From the NCBI GenBank assembly GCA_002505775.1, contig DAVY01000015.1, positions 88,167-133,734 on the forward strand: 45,568 bases of DNA, read 5' to 3'. How positions within the stretch are numbered: the stretch's first letter is position 1; each line of letters starts with the position of its first letter. The DNA comes from Euryarchaeota archaeon UBA130. Its GTDB lineage: Archaea; Thermoplasmatota; Poseidoniia; Poseidoniales; Thalassarchaeaceae. The notes below the pieces were generated by a model. That model was given only the letters and a program-made list of their open reading frames with translations, was not told where the DNA came from and searched no databases. Shown piece by piece: positions 15,263 to 23,079 of the stretch. The position numbers were made by a program, and so were the translations under genes.

Positions 15263-18200
15263 GTGCGTGATTTCTCACGAGTCGCAGACTACCTTATTCC
15301 CAAGAGGAAGAAAGTCCATCTTTCGGTATTTATCTTCTCAATTATAATGATTCCAGGAGTTCTCGCCACATTTGAGCCTATTGATATAGAATCTTACGAG
15401 ATGGAGTCTCCGGAATTGGATGCCAACATGGTATTCAGGGAAGAGTTTACTGCCGCAGGAAATATCTGGGGATTTGGAATCTTTGTCAGAGATGAGGGCG
15501 ACTTCGGGAAACTTGGATCTGATGTCACAATGATTGCTGACTATACTGGAGAGAACTCAGGTTTAGAAGTCCCCAAGGGAGGGATATTGAATCTTACAGT
15601 TTTAAGAGAAATTGACGTAAATGCTGATACTCTCAGAAACCACAACGTCTCGAAGTTTTTTCTTCCAATCGCCTCTGAGATTTCGGGGGATCCGGCGGTA
15701 GGAATGCTGGATCTAGCATCTGATTTCCGATCTTTCATGTCGGGTAACTCATCGCTTACCCAGCCTAGAATAAATCCATACAAACTTGCTCTTACCCTTG
15801 ATCTCGAGGAATCAATGGACCCAGCACCAACAAACTGGTCAGATTGTGGAGTTTTAGAATGTCTAACATTCGATGATCCAAGAATTACCCAAGACCATAT
15901 CGATCTGGCGGCACACAGGATGGCAAACAGTAGCAATGGATCATTTTTGAGGTTCCTGTCTAATGATAGAGCCTTCACCCCTGATCCAAATAGCCCTGTT
16001 ATTGGGCCAATAAACCACACAATTGGTGAAGATGGAAATTTGCAATCAGATATATGGGATAGGGGAAGATGGTCAGCCTCATCGGCCTGGTTAATCGTTA
16101 ATCTTGATAGGGAGGAGATGCAAGAAAGCGGGTGGACTTTCTCGTGGAAGAATGCTACGACAGACTTCGGTTACGATATAGATGGATTCACACTGATAAC
16201 AGACCCGATTAGGTACTCATTCGAGTACTGTGAGGATAGAGAAGTGAATAACCAGCCATTGTGCTCCGTAGAGTGGCTCTATCTGTCAATCGAAGAAGAT
16301 CTCAGAGAGACGGACGAGCATATAGTAACACTGATGTTCGCAGAAGGGATCAACGTGGAAATCAATAGAGAGCTTCTTTCCAGTGCTTATCTGCTGGTAG
16401 CAATGTCAGTAATTGTAGTCTTCCTTCTTTGGATTAATCTCCGTAGGATATCAGATGTAGCCATAGTTTCCACTAGCTTAGTAGTCTCACTTATCTGGAT
16501 GTATGGGCTAATTGGTTGGGCAATGATTTTTGGAGAGAGGACAGGTTTTGAATTTATTTTTCGCTCCCAATTTTCTAACCTACTACCCATACTAATACTG
16601 GCTCTGGAGATTGATGATAGTTTACACTCTCTCCATAGATACAAGGAGGAAAGACGAGGAGGGAGGACAATAGAGGAGTCGTGCAGGACTTCAATAAGTA
16701 AAGTTGGTCTTGCTGTTATGCTTACCTCAGTTACTACCATTGTCGCCTTTTCAGCAAATCTCACCTCTAGTATCGCCGCATTGAGATCATTTGGAATAGA
16801 AGCTGGAATCGGGGTCATGTGTGCCTTTTTCTTGACGGGACTCTGGGTCCCTCTGACAAGAATGGACATAGACGAGTGGTTAGATTCCAAGGGGAGACTC
16901 ATCGAAGAAGACCCAGATAAAATCCATATGGTTCCCAAGGCATGGTTGTCTTCTATTACAACGAAGTCATTCAAATCGTTTCCGTTAGTGATAATCACCG
17001 TTCTCCTAGTCACAGTTTATGCAGTTCCACTGATGACATCGTTAGAGGGGGATTTCCAGGTAGAGGACTTTGTTGAAGAGGAGTCCGATTTGGCAGTAGG
17101 AGTGGGTCTGATTAATCAGAGGTTCAGTGACGAGGGAGAGCCTGCCTACATACTTGTAGAGGGGAACATGACAAATCCCAGAGTTCTGGAAAGTATCGAA
17201 GAGCTAAGAAAAAACATGAATTCTCATAGTCCGGAAGATCCTAATCAATTCACTAGGTCTCCAGATGGAGAAGTTGAGCTTCTTGCCGTCGACCAGATGC
17301 TTTGGTATCTGAGAGCGGCCATGGCATGGAATCAAACTCCATTTGAGCAGGCTGGTTGGGATTTTGACTCAAGAGATGGGGGGATTGGCTGTGAAACAGT
17401 AGTGATCCCCAACAGAGATTTTGAGTTCATCTTCATACCCTCGACAAACGACAGTAAATCCCTGAAGTTTCTATACGGGTTCATGATGACAAGAGGAGTC
17501 CCTGCCAGTGGTGGATATCCAGCACTTTCTCCTAGTATAGTGGGAGAGTTCCTCCAAGTACAGGGAAAACTGGACTACCAGAAACCATGGCTAACCGAAG
17601 AAGGTAAATCCCCTGACTACCCCAGAGCGACTTTAAGATTTGGAATATCCAGTCCCGAACAGTTCGCTCTAGTAGAACCAGCTCTGGCACAATTGGAGCA
17701 AGACATGTTACCTCTCCAGAACCTCTCTGCAAATCCTTTGAGGGAAAGGGGATCACTCCAAAATGCTCTCTCCAATGAGCAGTACCCAATCTCATGGGCA
17801 ATTCCAACAGGAGAGCCGGTCGTAAGATTTGTAGCAGCGGACTCGATGCAAGACGATTTGCAAGATACCATTCTCCTCGGGGTTTTACTTTGTTTTGTTA
17901 CTCTATGGTGGGGATTCAGGGATAATGGCACTACAAAGGAGAGACTGAAGAAAAATATCTCCGAGATTCGCAAAAATAGTCTTCCATTGATTCTGAATGT
18001 AATCGTCTTTGCCGTAATATCAATCACACTTGTCGACCAGAGTTATGTAATTCACTTCGCAGTACTAGCTCTTCTGCTATCTTTGATCTTCGGTACCACT
18101 CCTTTTGTGTATGCCGGGATAACGACTGCTCCGATTTTCATTATGATAGTATGGCTCTATGCTTTGGTCGATCTATTCGGCTACGGTCTGAACATGGTCA

Positions 18201-18541
18201 CGGTTTCTATCGCTGCGATCTCTTTGGGAGTAGGCGTGGACTATGTTATCCACCTAATCGAGAGATACAGGGAAGAAATCCAAGAAGGCAAGTCCCAATT
18301 AGAATCTGTAGCAGTTGTTGGGGGTGCTTCAGGCCTGGCTCTTTTCGGCTCTGCTCTATCAGATTTCGCTGGGTTCATGGTAATTAACCAGTCAAAGATG
18401 GGCTTCTTTTCCACCTTCGGACTTTTCTGTGCCATTATGATTATCCTTTCGCTGATAGCAAGTATGATTGTGGCACCTGCTCTAATTGGATTACTTCATA
18501 GAATTCCAAGTGATGAAATCCCTGTTAAGTCGATTAGCTGA
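15263..18541 (+). CDS. RND superfamily (HAE3/MMPL-type) exporter
   Basis: A 1092-residue polytopic protein with the duplicated RND layout: one N-terminal helix (VHLSVFIFSIIMIPGVL), a large external loop to about residue 365, a helix bundle, a second helix and external loop (about 575-860), and a second bundle. The second half has the family motif GVGVDYVIHLIERYREE. The first half carries ALEIDDSLHSLHRYKEE at the equivalent place, so the proton-relay motif diverges between halves. Archaeal members (COG1033) are thought to export lipids or other hydrophobic compounds using ion gradients; the cargo is unknown. Start is GTG at 15263, with a weak TATA-like CAAATAC about 25 bases upstream. It ends overlapping the convergent gene at 18534. 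Confidence 0.87.
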   Translation: MRDFSRVADYLIPKRKKVHLSVFIFSIIMIPGVLATFEPIDIESYEMESPELDANMVFREEFTAAGNIWGFGIFVRDEGDFGKLGSDVTMIADYTGENSGLEVPKGGILNLTVLREIDVNADTLRNHNVSKFFLPIASEISGDPAVGMLDLASDFRSFMSGNSSLTQPRINPYKLALTLDLEESMDPAPTNWSDCGVLECLTFDDPRITQDHIDLAAHRMANSSNGSFLRFLSNDRAFTPDPNSPVIGPINHTIGEDGNLQSDIWDRGRWSASSAWLIVNLDREEMQESGWTFSWKNATTDFGYDIDGFTLITDPIRYSFEYCEDREVNNQPLCSVEWLYLSIEEDLRETDEHIVTLMFAEGINVEINRELLSSAYLLVAMSVIVVFLLWINLRRISDVAIVSTSLVVSLIWMYGLIGWAMIFGERTGFEFIFRSQFSNLLPILILALEIDDSLHSLHRYKEERRGGRTIEESCRTSISKVGLAVMLTSVTTIVAFSANLTSSIAALRSFGIEAGIGVMCAFFLTGLWVPLTRMDIDEWLDSKGRLIEEDPDKIHMVPKAWLSSITTKSFKSFPLVIITVLLVTVYAVPLMTSLEGDFQVEDFVEEESDLAVGVGLINQRFSDEGEPAYILVEGNMTNPRVLESIEELRKNMNSHSPEDPNQFTRSPDGEVELLAVDQMLWYLRAAMAWNQTPFEQAGWDFDSRDGGIGCETVVIPNRDFEFIFIPSTNDSKSLKFLYGFMMTRGVPASGGYPALSPSIVGEFLQVQGKLDYQKPWLTEEGKSPDYPRATLRFGISSPEQFALVEPALAQLEQDMLPLQNLSANPLRERGSLQNALSNEQYPISWAIPTGEPVVRFVAADSMQDDLQDTILLGVLLCFVTLWWGFRDNGTTKERLKKNISEIRKNSLPLILNVIVFAVISITLVDQSYVIHFAVLALLLSLIFGTTPFVYAGITTAPIFIMIVWLYALVDLFGYGLNMVTVSIAAISLGVGVDYVIHLIERYREEIQEGKSQLESVAVVGGASGLALFGSALSDFAGFMVINQSKMGFFSTFGLFCAIMIILSLIASMIVAPALIGLLHRIPSDEIPVKSIS

Positions 18542-18902
18542 GAAAATAGGCCATAACTAGAGTAATCAAAACCCCTCCAATGATGGATTGGAATATTATC
18601 CCCCAGCTTCTAGTTCTGCATGCCCTGGCAATATCCTCATTTTCATGCTTCTTGGCTCCAGAGGAAGACTCATGGGTGCCTAGAAATCCGTGATATACGC
18701 ATACCTGTGAGGTAGACTCAAGCAGAACCAACCACCCAGATGTGAAAATCCCGGATAATAATACGAAAAAGATGGGACTACTACTGGGAGGGGCAAGCAC
18801 GGAAAAACCGAGACCAAGGAAGATTAGTGCAATACCGCCATAAAGCCTGTTCTTCCTGCCAGCCTCTGAAATATTTCTGATTGCCTTCTTGGCGTCTCCC
18901 AC
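18534..18902 (-). CDS. Small membrane protein, unknown function
   Basis: With GTG at 18902 the protein has 122 residues and three hydrophobic helices (LYGGIALIFLGLGFSVLAP, SPIFFVLLSGIFTSGWLVLLE, GIIFQSIIGGVLITLVMAYFL), with a charged linker between the second and third (SSSGAKKHENEDIARACRTR). The frame is open to 19013, which would overlap the upstream gene by about 60-100 bases; the GTG is preferred because GGAGGT lies 6 bases before it and the upstream stop codon is only 4 bases away. No family recognised. Its 3' end overlaps the convergent exporter gene by 8 bases. Confidence 0.6.
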   Translation of the reverse strand: MGDAKKAIRNISEAGRKNRLYGGIALIFLGLGFSVLAPPSSSPIFFVLLSGIFTSGWLVLLESTSQVCVYHGFLGTHESSSGAKKHENEDIARACRTRSWGIIFQSIIGGVLITLVMAYFLS

Positions 18903-18906
18903 TGCC

Positions 18907-20304
18907 CTACCTCCAAATTCCGAGGGAGTCCCTGAGAGCCGATTCAAGGTCTTTATGTAAGAATTCATATCCAGCCTCTTGAATTCTTTTTGGCATAACT
19001 TTCTGCCCCTCAATCAGAAGAGGTCCTGCTAGCTCACCGAATAATATCTTCATTGCGAATCCAGGAATAGGTGCGAAGGCAGGCCTCCTCAGAACCTTGC
19101 CTAGAGTCTTTGAGAATGTCTTCTGCCTAACTGGTTCGGGAGCAGTTAGGTTGAACGCACCTTCACAATCTAAATTCATCATCAGGTGGTGAATCGCGTA
19201 TATTTCGTCATCTAAAGAAATCCATGACATCCACTGTTTTCCACCAGCCAAAGGCCCCCCTCCTCCCATTTTCCACGGAAGAAGCATCCTCTCCAGGGCT
19301 CCTCCGGCAGCTGAAAGAACGATCCCGTTTCGTGTATTGACTACTCTTATTCCAGCATCTCTTGCTGAATCTGCGTATGACTCCCACTGAATTACTGTCT
19401 CGGTGAGGAATCCATCCCCTGGCGGACTATCCTCAGTCAGCTCCTCGTCATCACGATTTCCATAATATCCAATCGCACTGGCCACGATGAATACCTCAGG
19501 CTTTTTCTCTAGCTTGCTCATGGTGTCTGATAGAAGAGTAGTAGAGTGCTTTCTTGAATCGATAATGAGTTTTTTCCGCTTATTATTCCATCTCTTATCC
19601 CCAATGCCAGCTCCTCCTAGATGGATAATCACGTCAAATCCCTCAATGTCGTTAGGATTCAGGATACCCTTGTCGGGGTACCAACTAAGCTCTTTGGAGC
19701 CTTCCTCTGCCTCTCTTCTTACCAGTCTCCAGACGTCATGGCCACCAGTATCTAGGAATGCTACAAGTTGAGTCCCGATAAGCCCGGAAGAACCTGCAAC
19801 TAGGATTCTCTTTCTTTCGAGATGAGAGAATTTTGAGTGCTCCTTAAGATCTCTCTGTAACCTTAGCTCCCTCGCCTTGAACATCCTTGAGATTCTTCCC
19901 TTAACTAGAGACCCCCCAAGTATTCTGTCCGCAAGGTTACCGAGGGGTCCAAATGGAACTTGATAGGTCACTTCATCCTTGACAGTAGTGGTTCCGTCAA
20001 CTTCTGATAGGTTGTGGTCGTGATTCCATGACCAAAATGGACCTTTGATCATTGTGTCGGCAAAATGGTTTGGTGGGTCATACGCGGTGTGCTCAGCTAC
20101 CCAAGTCATCTTCAGGAATGGAGCACCAGGAGCTGGGAACCTGAAAACCCTCTGTGACCCAACTTCCAATGAATCATCTGCACGAACTTCCTCTGCTACC
20201 TCCCATGGAGGCATAAGCCTCCTGAACGAGCCTTCATGCTCAAACCACTGAAAAGTTGTCTCGATATCCGCATCCACAACAGATTCATGAGTGTATTTGT
20301 ACAT
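18907..20304 (-). CDS. START/SRPBCC domain fused to TIGR01777-type NAD(P)-dependent epimerase
   Basis: A 465-residue two-domain protein. Residues 1-150 are an SRPBCC (START-like) ligand-binding domain, starting YTHESVVDADIETTFQWFEH and containing GPFWSWNHDHNL. Residues from about 165 form an extended-SDR Rossmann domain: ILVAGSSGLIGTQLVAFL is the nucleotide loop, SAIGYYGNRDDEELTED contains the family's YYG motif, and GGGPLAGGKQWMSWISLDDE is the TIGR01777 signature, followed by GAFNLTAPEPV. The substrate of this SDR family is not established; in bacteria (YfcH) and plants it is linked to division or redox, and the fusion to a START-like domain is known in the family. It follows the photolyase gene by 4 bases, so the two are co-transcribed. 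Confidence 0.9.
   Translation of the reverse strand: MYKYTHESVVDADIETTFQWFEHEGSFRRLMPPWEVAEEVRADDSLEVGSQRVFRFPAPGAPFLKMTWVAEHTAYDPPNHFADTMIKGPFWSWNHDHNLSEVDGTTTVKDEVTYQVPFGPLGNLADRILGGSLVKGRISRMFKARELRLQRDLKEHSKFSHLERKRILVAGSSGLIGTQLVAFLDTGGHDVWRLVRREAEEGSKELSWYPDKGILNPNDIEGFDVIIHLGGAGIGDKRWNNKRKKLIIDSRKHSTTLLSDTMSKLEKKPEVFIVASAIGYYGNRDDEELTEDSPPGDGFLTETVIQWESYADSARDAGIRVVNTRNGIVLSAAGGALERMLLPWKMGGGGPLAGGKQWMSWISLDDEIYAIHHLMMNLDCEGAFNLTAPEPVRQKTFSKTLGKVLRRPAFAPIPGFAMKILFGELAGPLLIEGQKVMPKRIQEAGYEFLHKDLESALRDSLGIWR
18909..18914 (-). promoter_or_regulatory. Shine-Dalgarno deciding the start of the 122-residue membrane protein
   Basis: GGAGGT on the minus strand sits 6 bases before GTG 18902 and partly overlaps the stop codon of the upstream epimerase gene, a typical coupled arrangement. 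Confidence 0.6.
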
Positions 20305-20308
20305 CTAA

Positions 20309-21865
20309 TCACCATGGTGGGCTCTTTGGGATTGGAGCGTCTTCCGCCCATCTTGAGATGTAGCGCTCTAGTTTGAGCTTCTTCTTGGTATTCGCTGAAG
20401 ACATGTATCTAATCTTTCCAAAAATTGGTCTCTCCGGACCCCATGCTCTGTCGTGCCTTCCAAGTACCCAAAATATTCCAGTATAGGAGTTTGGGTCTCT
20501 TCCATCCAAAGCCCACCTGTCATTGATTCTAATCATCCAATCAGCGGCAGTTTCAGGGTCCGGAGACCACTCTAGTATTCTCTTCCCCCACAACATTCTG
20601 AGGTAGTTGTGCATATGTCCCGTTCTCAGAAGTTGTCTTTGGGCCGAATTCCAAACCTCATCATCTGTCTTGGCGCCCTCTATTTCCTCGAAAGTGTAAC
20701 TTACCCGTTGGTCGTTTCTGTGCTCGTCTAGAGTTTTCATTGCCCAAGAGGGTATAGAGTCTAGGGTATTGTGGTCTCTCCTGAAGTTGGCGAAGTTGAA
20801 TCCTAGTTCCCTCCATGTGATGATTTGGTCCATGAAGGATTCCGCTGATTCAGAAAGTCCCCACCAACCAGACCTGTGGCCCTTGCCTGTGTCTTCAATG
20901 CAAACTGAATCATATGTCCACTCTTCTTTGTCCATGACCGCCCTAACTATCCTGAATGAAGAAATGTGTCCGAAGTGTAACCAGGGAGAGAGACCACTGA
21001 CGGCAGGGTTATCTGGATCATTTCTTCCTTCAGAGTAGTTCGCTAGCCTTTTCTCAATGAAGTTACCGAGCCTACTTACAGCTTCATAATGCCCTCCTCG
21101 GACTGATTCAACAGGAAACACTTCATGATCGATATTCAGTGGAGCCATGGCCTTTTTGGCTACCTCACCTCCCTCAGCAACCCTCCAGATCCACTCAAGA
21201 GGCGTAAACTCTAGTTCGAGTTCTTTGACAAGTTTCGACAACTCCGATTTCTTGATTGTAAGATCGGATTTTATTCCATCCATAGGGTTTTCACTTGGAA
21301 ATGTGGAGAGAGCGCTGTGAAGGCTCCTCTGAACATGTTTCCTGAACGAATAGGCTGTCTTGTGTGCTTTGTCAGCGTAGTTCATGGGTAGTATTCCGTT
21401 AGAATCTACGGCCTCCACAGAAACCTCGCTTGACAGACTAGCTCTATCCATCACCCATCTGGGAAGATACGTCGGGTAATCATCGATAACTATCGAGCAT
21501 GCCTTTGAGGAGAGCTTCTTGAGCATCCCGTCCCCAGAGTCGATATGGTTCTCGATCCATGGGATATACGTAATCCCATGGTCGTCGAATGTAGATATGT
21601 TGTCCACCATCCCCTGTGCAACGAATGTGAGAACCCTCTCACTTGACCACTCGTGCCTGACTGAAATGCACTCAATTACCAACAGTGGTTTGTTTAGACT
21701 AACGCTGATGTCTATCGCTCTTTCGAGTGCAGCATTGTAGTGGTATCTTCTCGTGGAAGTCATCCAGTAAAGAACAAACTGTCCGGAGGACCGGACTTCT
21801 TTGTCGTTTATTTTGCGAACTCTAGGAGAACCAAAGGTAACCTGACCTCCCATCACGTCCAACAT
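20309..21865 (-). CDS. phr: Class II deoxyribodipyrimidine (CPD) photolyase
   Basis: A 518-residue light-driven DNA repair flavoprotein that splits cyclobutane pyrimidine dimers with FADH-. The N-terminal antenna domain begins VLYWMTSTRRYHYNAALERAI. The C-terminal FAD domain has class II signatures HMHNYLRMLWGKRILEWS and ALDGRDPNSYTGIFWVLGRHD, followed by RPIFGKIRYMS; SGLSPWLHFGHIS is the FAD-binding region. Trp residues of the class II electron path (WGKRILEW) are present. Start is ATG 21865, with TTATATG about 25 bases upstream on the same strand, fitting a leaderless transcript. It diverges from ribA, whose pathway supplies the flavin cofactor (and, through the deazaflavin branch point at GTP, possibly the antenna in some archaea). 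Confidence 0.96.
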   Translation of the reverse strand: MLDVMGGQVTFGSPRVRKINDKEVRSSGQFVLYWMTSTRRYHYNAALERAIDISVSLNKPLLVIECISVRHEWSSERVLTFVAQGMVDNISTFDDHGITYIPWIENHIDSGDGMLKKLSSKACSIVIDDYPTYLPRWVMDRASLSSEVSVEAVDSNGILPMNYADKAHKTAYSFRKHVQRSLHSALSTFPSENPMDGIKSDLTIKKSELSKLVKELELEFTPLEWIWRVAEGGEVAKKAMAPLNIDHEVFPVESVRGGHYEAVSRLGNFIEKRLANYSEGRNDPDNPAVSGLSPWLHFGHISSFRIVRAVMDKEEWTYDSVCIEDTGKGHRSGWWGLSESAESFMDQIITWRELGFNFANFRRDHNTLDSIPSWAMKTLDEHRNDQRVSYTFEEIEGAKTDDEVWNSAQRQLLRTGHMHNYLRMLWGKRILEWSPDPETAADWMIRINDRWALDGRDPNSYTGIFWVLGRHDRAWGPERPIFGKIRYMSSANTKKKLKLERYISRWAEDAPIPKSPPW

Positions 21866-21886
21866 GTCCTATTCTCTCAGGATGCG

Positions 21887-21893
21887 CATATAA
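21887..21893 (-). promoter_or_regulatory. TATA box of phr
   Basis: Minus-strand TTATATG is centred 25 bases before the phr ATG, the normal TATA-to-transcription-start distance in archaea, so the message would start at the start codon. Confidence 0.5.
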
Positions 21894-21930
21894 GGCGGTG
21901 TTTTCACGCCTACTCGATATCAAACACTCA

Positions 21931-21955
21931 TTCATAACCTCGGACAATTACCGAG
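21931..21955 (+). promoter_or_regulatory. TATA-like element and small inverted repeat before ribA
   Basis: TTCATAAC (21931-21938) is centred about 25 bases before the ribA ATG at 21960. Between them lies CTCGG (21939-21943), 7 bases, CCGAG (21951-21955), a perfect but short inverted repeat at the position where archaeal repressors often bind. Confidence 0.4.
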
Positions 21956-21959
21956 AGTC

Positions 21960-22574
21960 ATGACTATTCAAGTCAAATCAGATGCTGAACCAATAGAAAT
22001 TGAAGCTGACGCATACCTGCCTACAGAGTATGGAAACTTCAGAGTGAGCGTTACTCTAGATGAGGCTGGAAAGGAGCACTCGCTCCTGTATACGGGCGAC
22101 TTGTCCGGTACTGAATCCCCCCTAGTGAGGATCCACTCAGAATGCCTCACTGGAGATGCTTTCGGCTCCATGAAGTGTGACTGTGGCCCCCAATTAAAGA
22201 CGGCGATGAGAAAAATTCAGGAGGCTGGATGCGGGGCCATTGTATACCTAAGGCAAGAAGGTCGAGGAATCGGCCTACACTCAAAGATTCAAGCTTATGC
22301 TCTGCAAGATATCGGCTATGACACATTGGATGCAAATCTAGCTCTGGGACTCCCGGCTGACGCCCGTGACTACACCATTGCGGCTAAAATGCTCGCTGAC
22401 GTAGGAGTGAAAAAAGTCCGCCTAATGACGAACAATCCAATGAAGATACAAGGACTCCGTGATAACGGAATCGAGGTCGATCGCAGAGTCGAGCACATCT
22501 CTGGTGTTTCTGTTGAGAATATCGACTATCTCTGCACCAAGGGAAAGAGAATGGGCCACATACTTGACATATAA
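21960..22574 (+). CDS. ribA: GTP cyclohydrolase II
   Basis: A 204-residue stand-alone RibA that opens GTP with loss of formate and pyrophosphate to give the diamino-pyrimidine precursor of riboflavin. Zinc ligands are Cys62, Cys73 and Cys75 (C-x10-C-x-C); the GTP site is VYLRQEGRGIGL; the C-terminal PMKIQGLRDNGIEV is also characteristic. Most archaea use GTP cyclohydrolase III instead, so a bacterial-type RibA is noteworthy and probably of transferred origin. Position, diverging from photolyase and heading the peroxiredoxin/TrmB run, suggests flavin supply under light stress (inference). Confidence 0.96.
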   Translation: MTIQVKSDAEPIEIEADAYLPTEYGNFRVSVTLDEAGKEHSLLYTGDLSGTESPLVRIHSECLTGDAFGSMKCDCGPQLKTAMRKIQEAGCGAIVYLRQEGRGIGLHSKIQAYALQDIGYDTLDANLALGLPADARDYTIAAKMLADVGVKKVRLMTNNPMKIQGLRDNGIEVDRRVEHISGVSVENIDYLCTKGKRMGHILDI

Positions 22575-22602
22575 GAAGCTCCAGCGGAGTTGGGGGATAA
22601 TC

Positions 22603-23079
22603 ATGTCATCGATGATTGGAGAGAAAGCACCTGACTTCAACCTGAAGACAAGTGATGGGGTCGATTTCAATTTCAGTGAACTGGAGGGATCCTGGAAAGT
22701 ACTCTTTTTTTATGCAAAAGCAGGTTCTCCTACTTGCAAGAGGGGATGCCTAACTTTCAAACAACAATACGACCTTTTTAGATCACTAGAACCCCCCGTA
22801 GAAATTATTGGTATTAGTGAAGATTCGGTAAAACAACACAGGGAATTCAAGAGCGAACTCGATCTCCCTTTCACTCTCCTATCTGACCCCGACAGAAGCG
22901 TCGCTGAAATGTTCAACGTACCAGTCCACCTTGGGACATTCCCCGCCAAGTCCTCATTTGTTATTGGGCCTGACAACACAATTCACCATGTTTACGACTG
23001 GCTCTTCAGACCAAGAAGGCATGTAGCAAAGATTCTCGATGCACTCAGCAGAATTACCGATGGGGGAAGATTTTCCTGA
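22603..23079 (+). CDS. Peroxiredoxin, Bcp/PrxQ-like
   Basis: A 158-residue thioredoxin-fold peroxidase reducing H2O2 and organic peroxides. The active site reads SPTCKRGC: peroxidatic Cys45 with Ser42 in place of the usual Thr, and a second cysteine at Cys49. Typical PrxQ proteins place the resolving cysteine five residues after the first; here it is four. VEIIGISEDSVKQHREF, FTLLSDPDRSVAEMF and SSFVIGPDNTI fit the Bcp family. The frame is open upstream inside ribA, but ATG 22603 (28 bases after ribA) gives the family N-terminus SMIGEKAPDFNL. Its stop overlaps the start of the TrmB gene, so they are coupled. Confidence 0.9.
   Translation: MSSMIGEKAPDFNLKTSDGVDFNFSELEGSWKVLFFYAKAGSPTCKRGCLTFKQQYDLFRSLEPPVEIIGISEDSVKQHREFKSELDLPFTLLSDPDRSVAEMFNVPVHLGTFPAKSSFVIGPDNTIHHVYDWLFRPRRHVAKILDALSRITDGGRFS

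Noticed and set aside
16387..17013. 208-codon minus-strand frame in the RND exporter gene
   Set aside because: Long but fully antisense to conserved transporter sequence; no start signal or recognisable motif.
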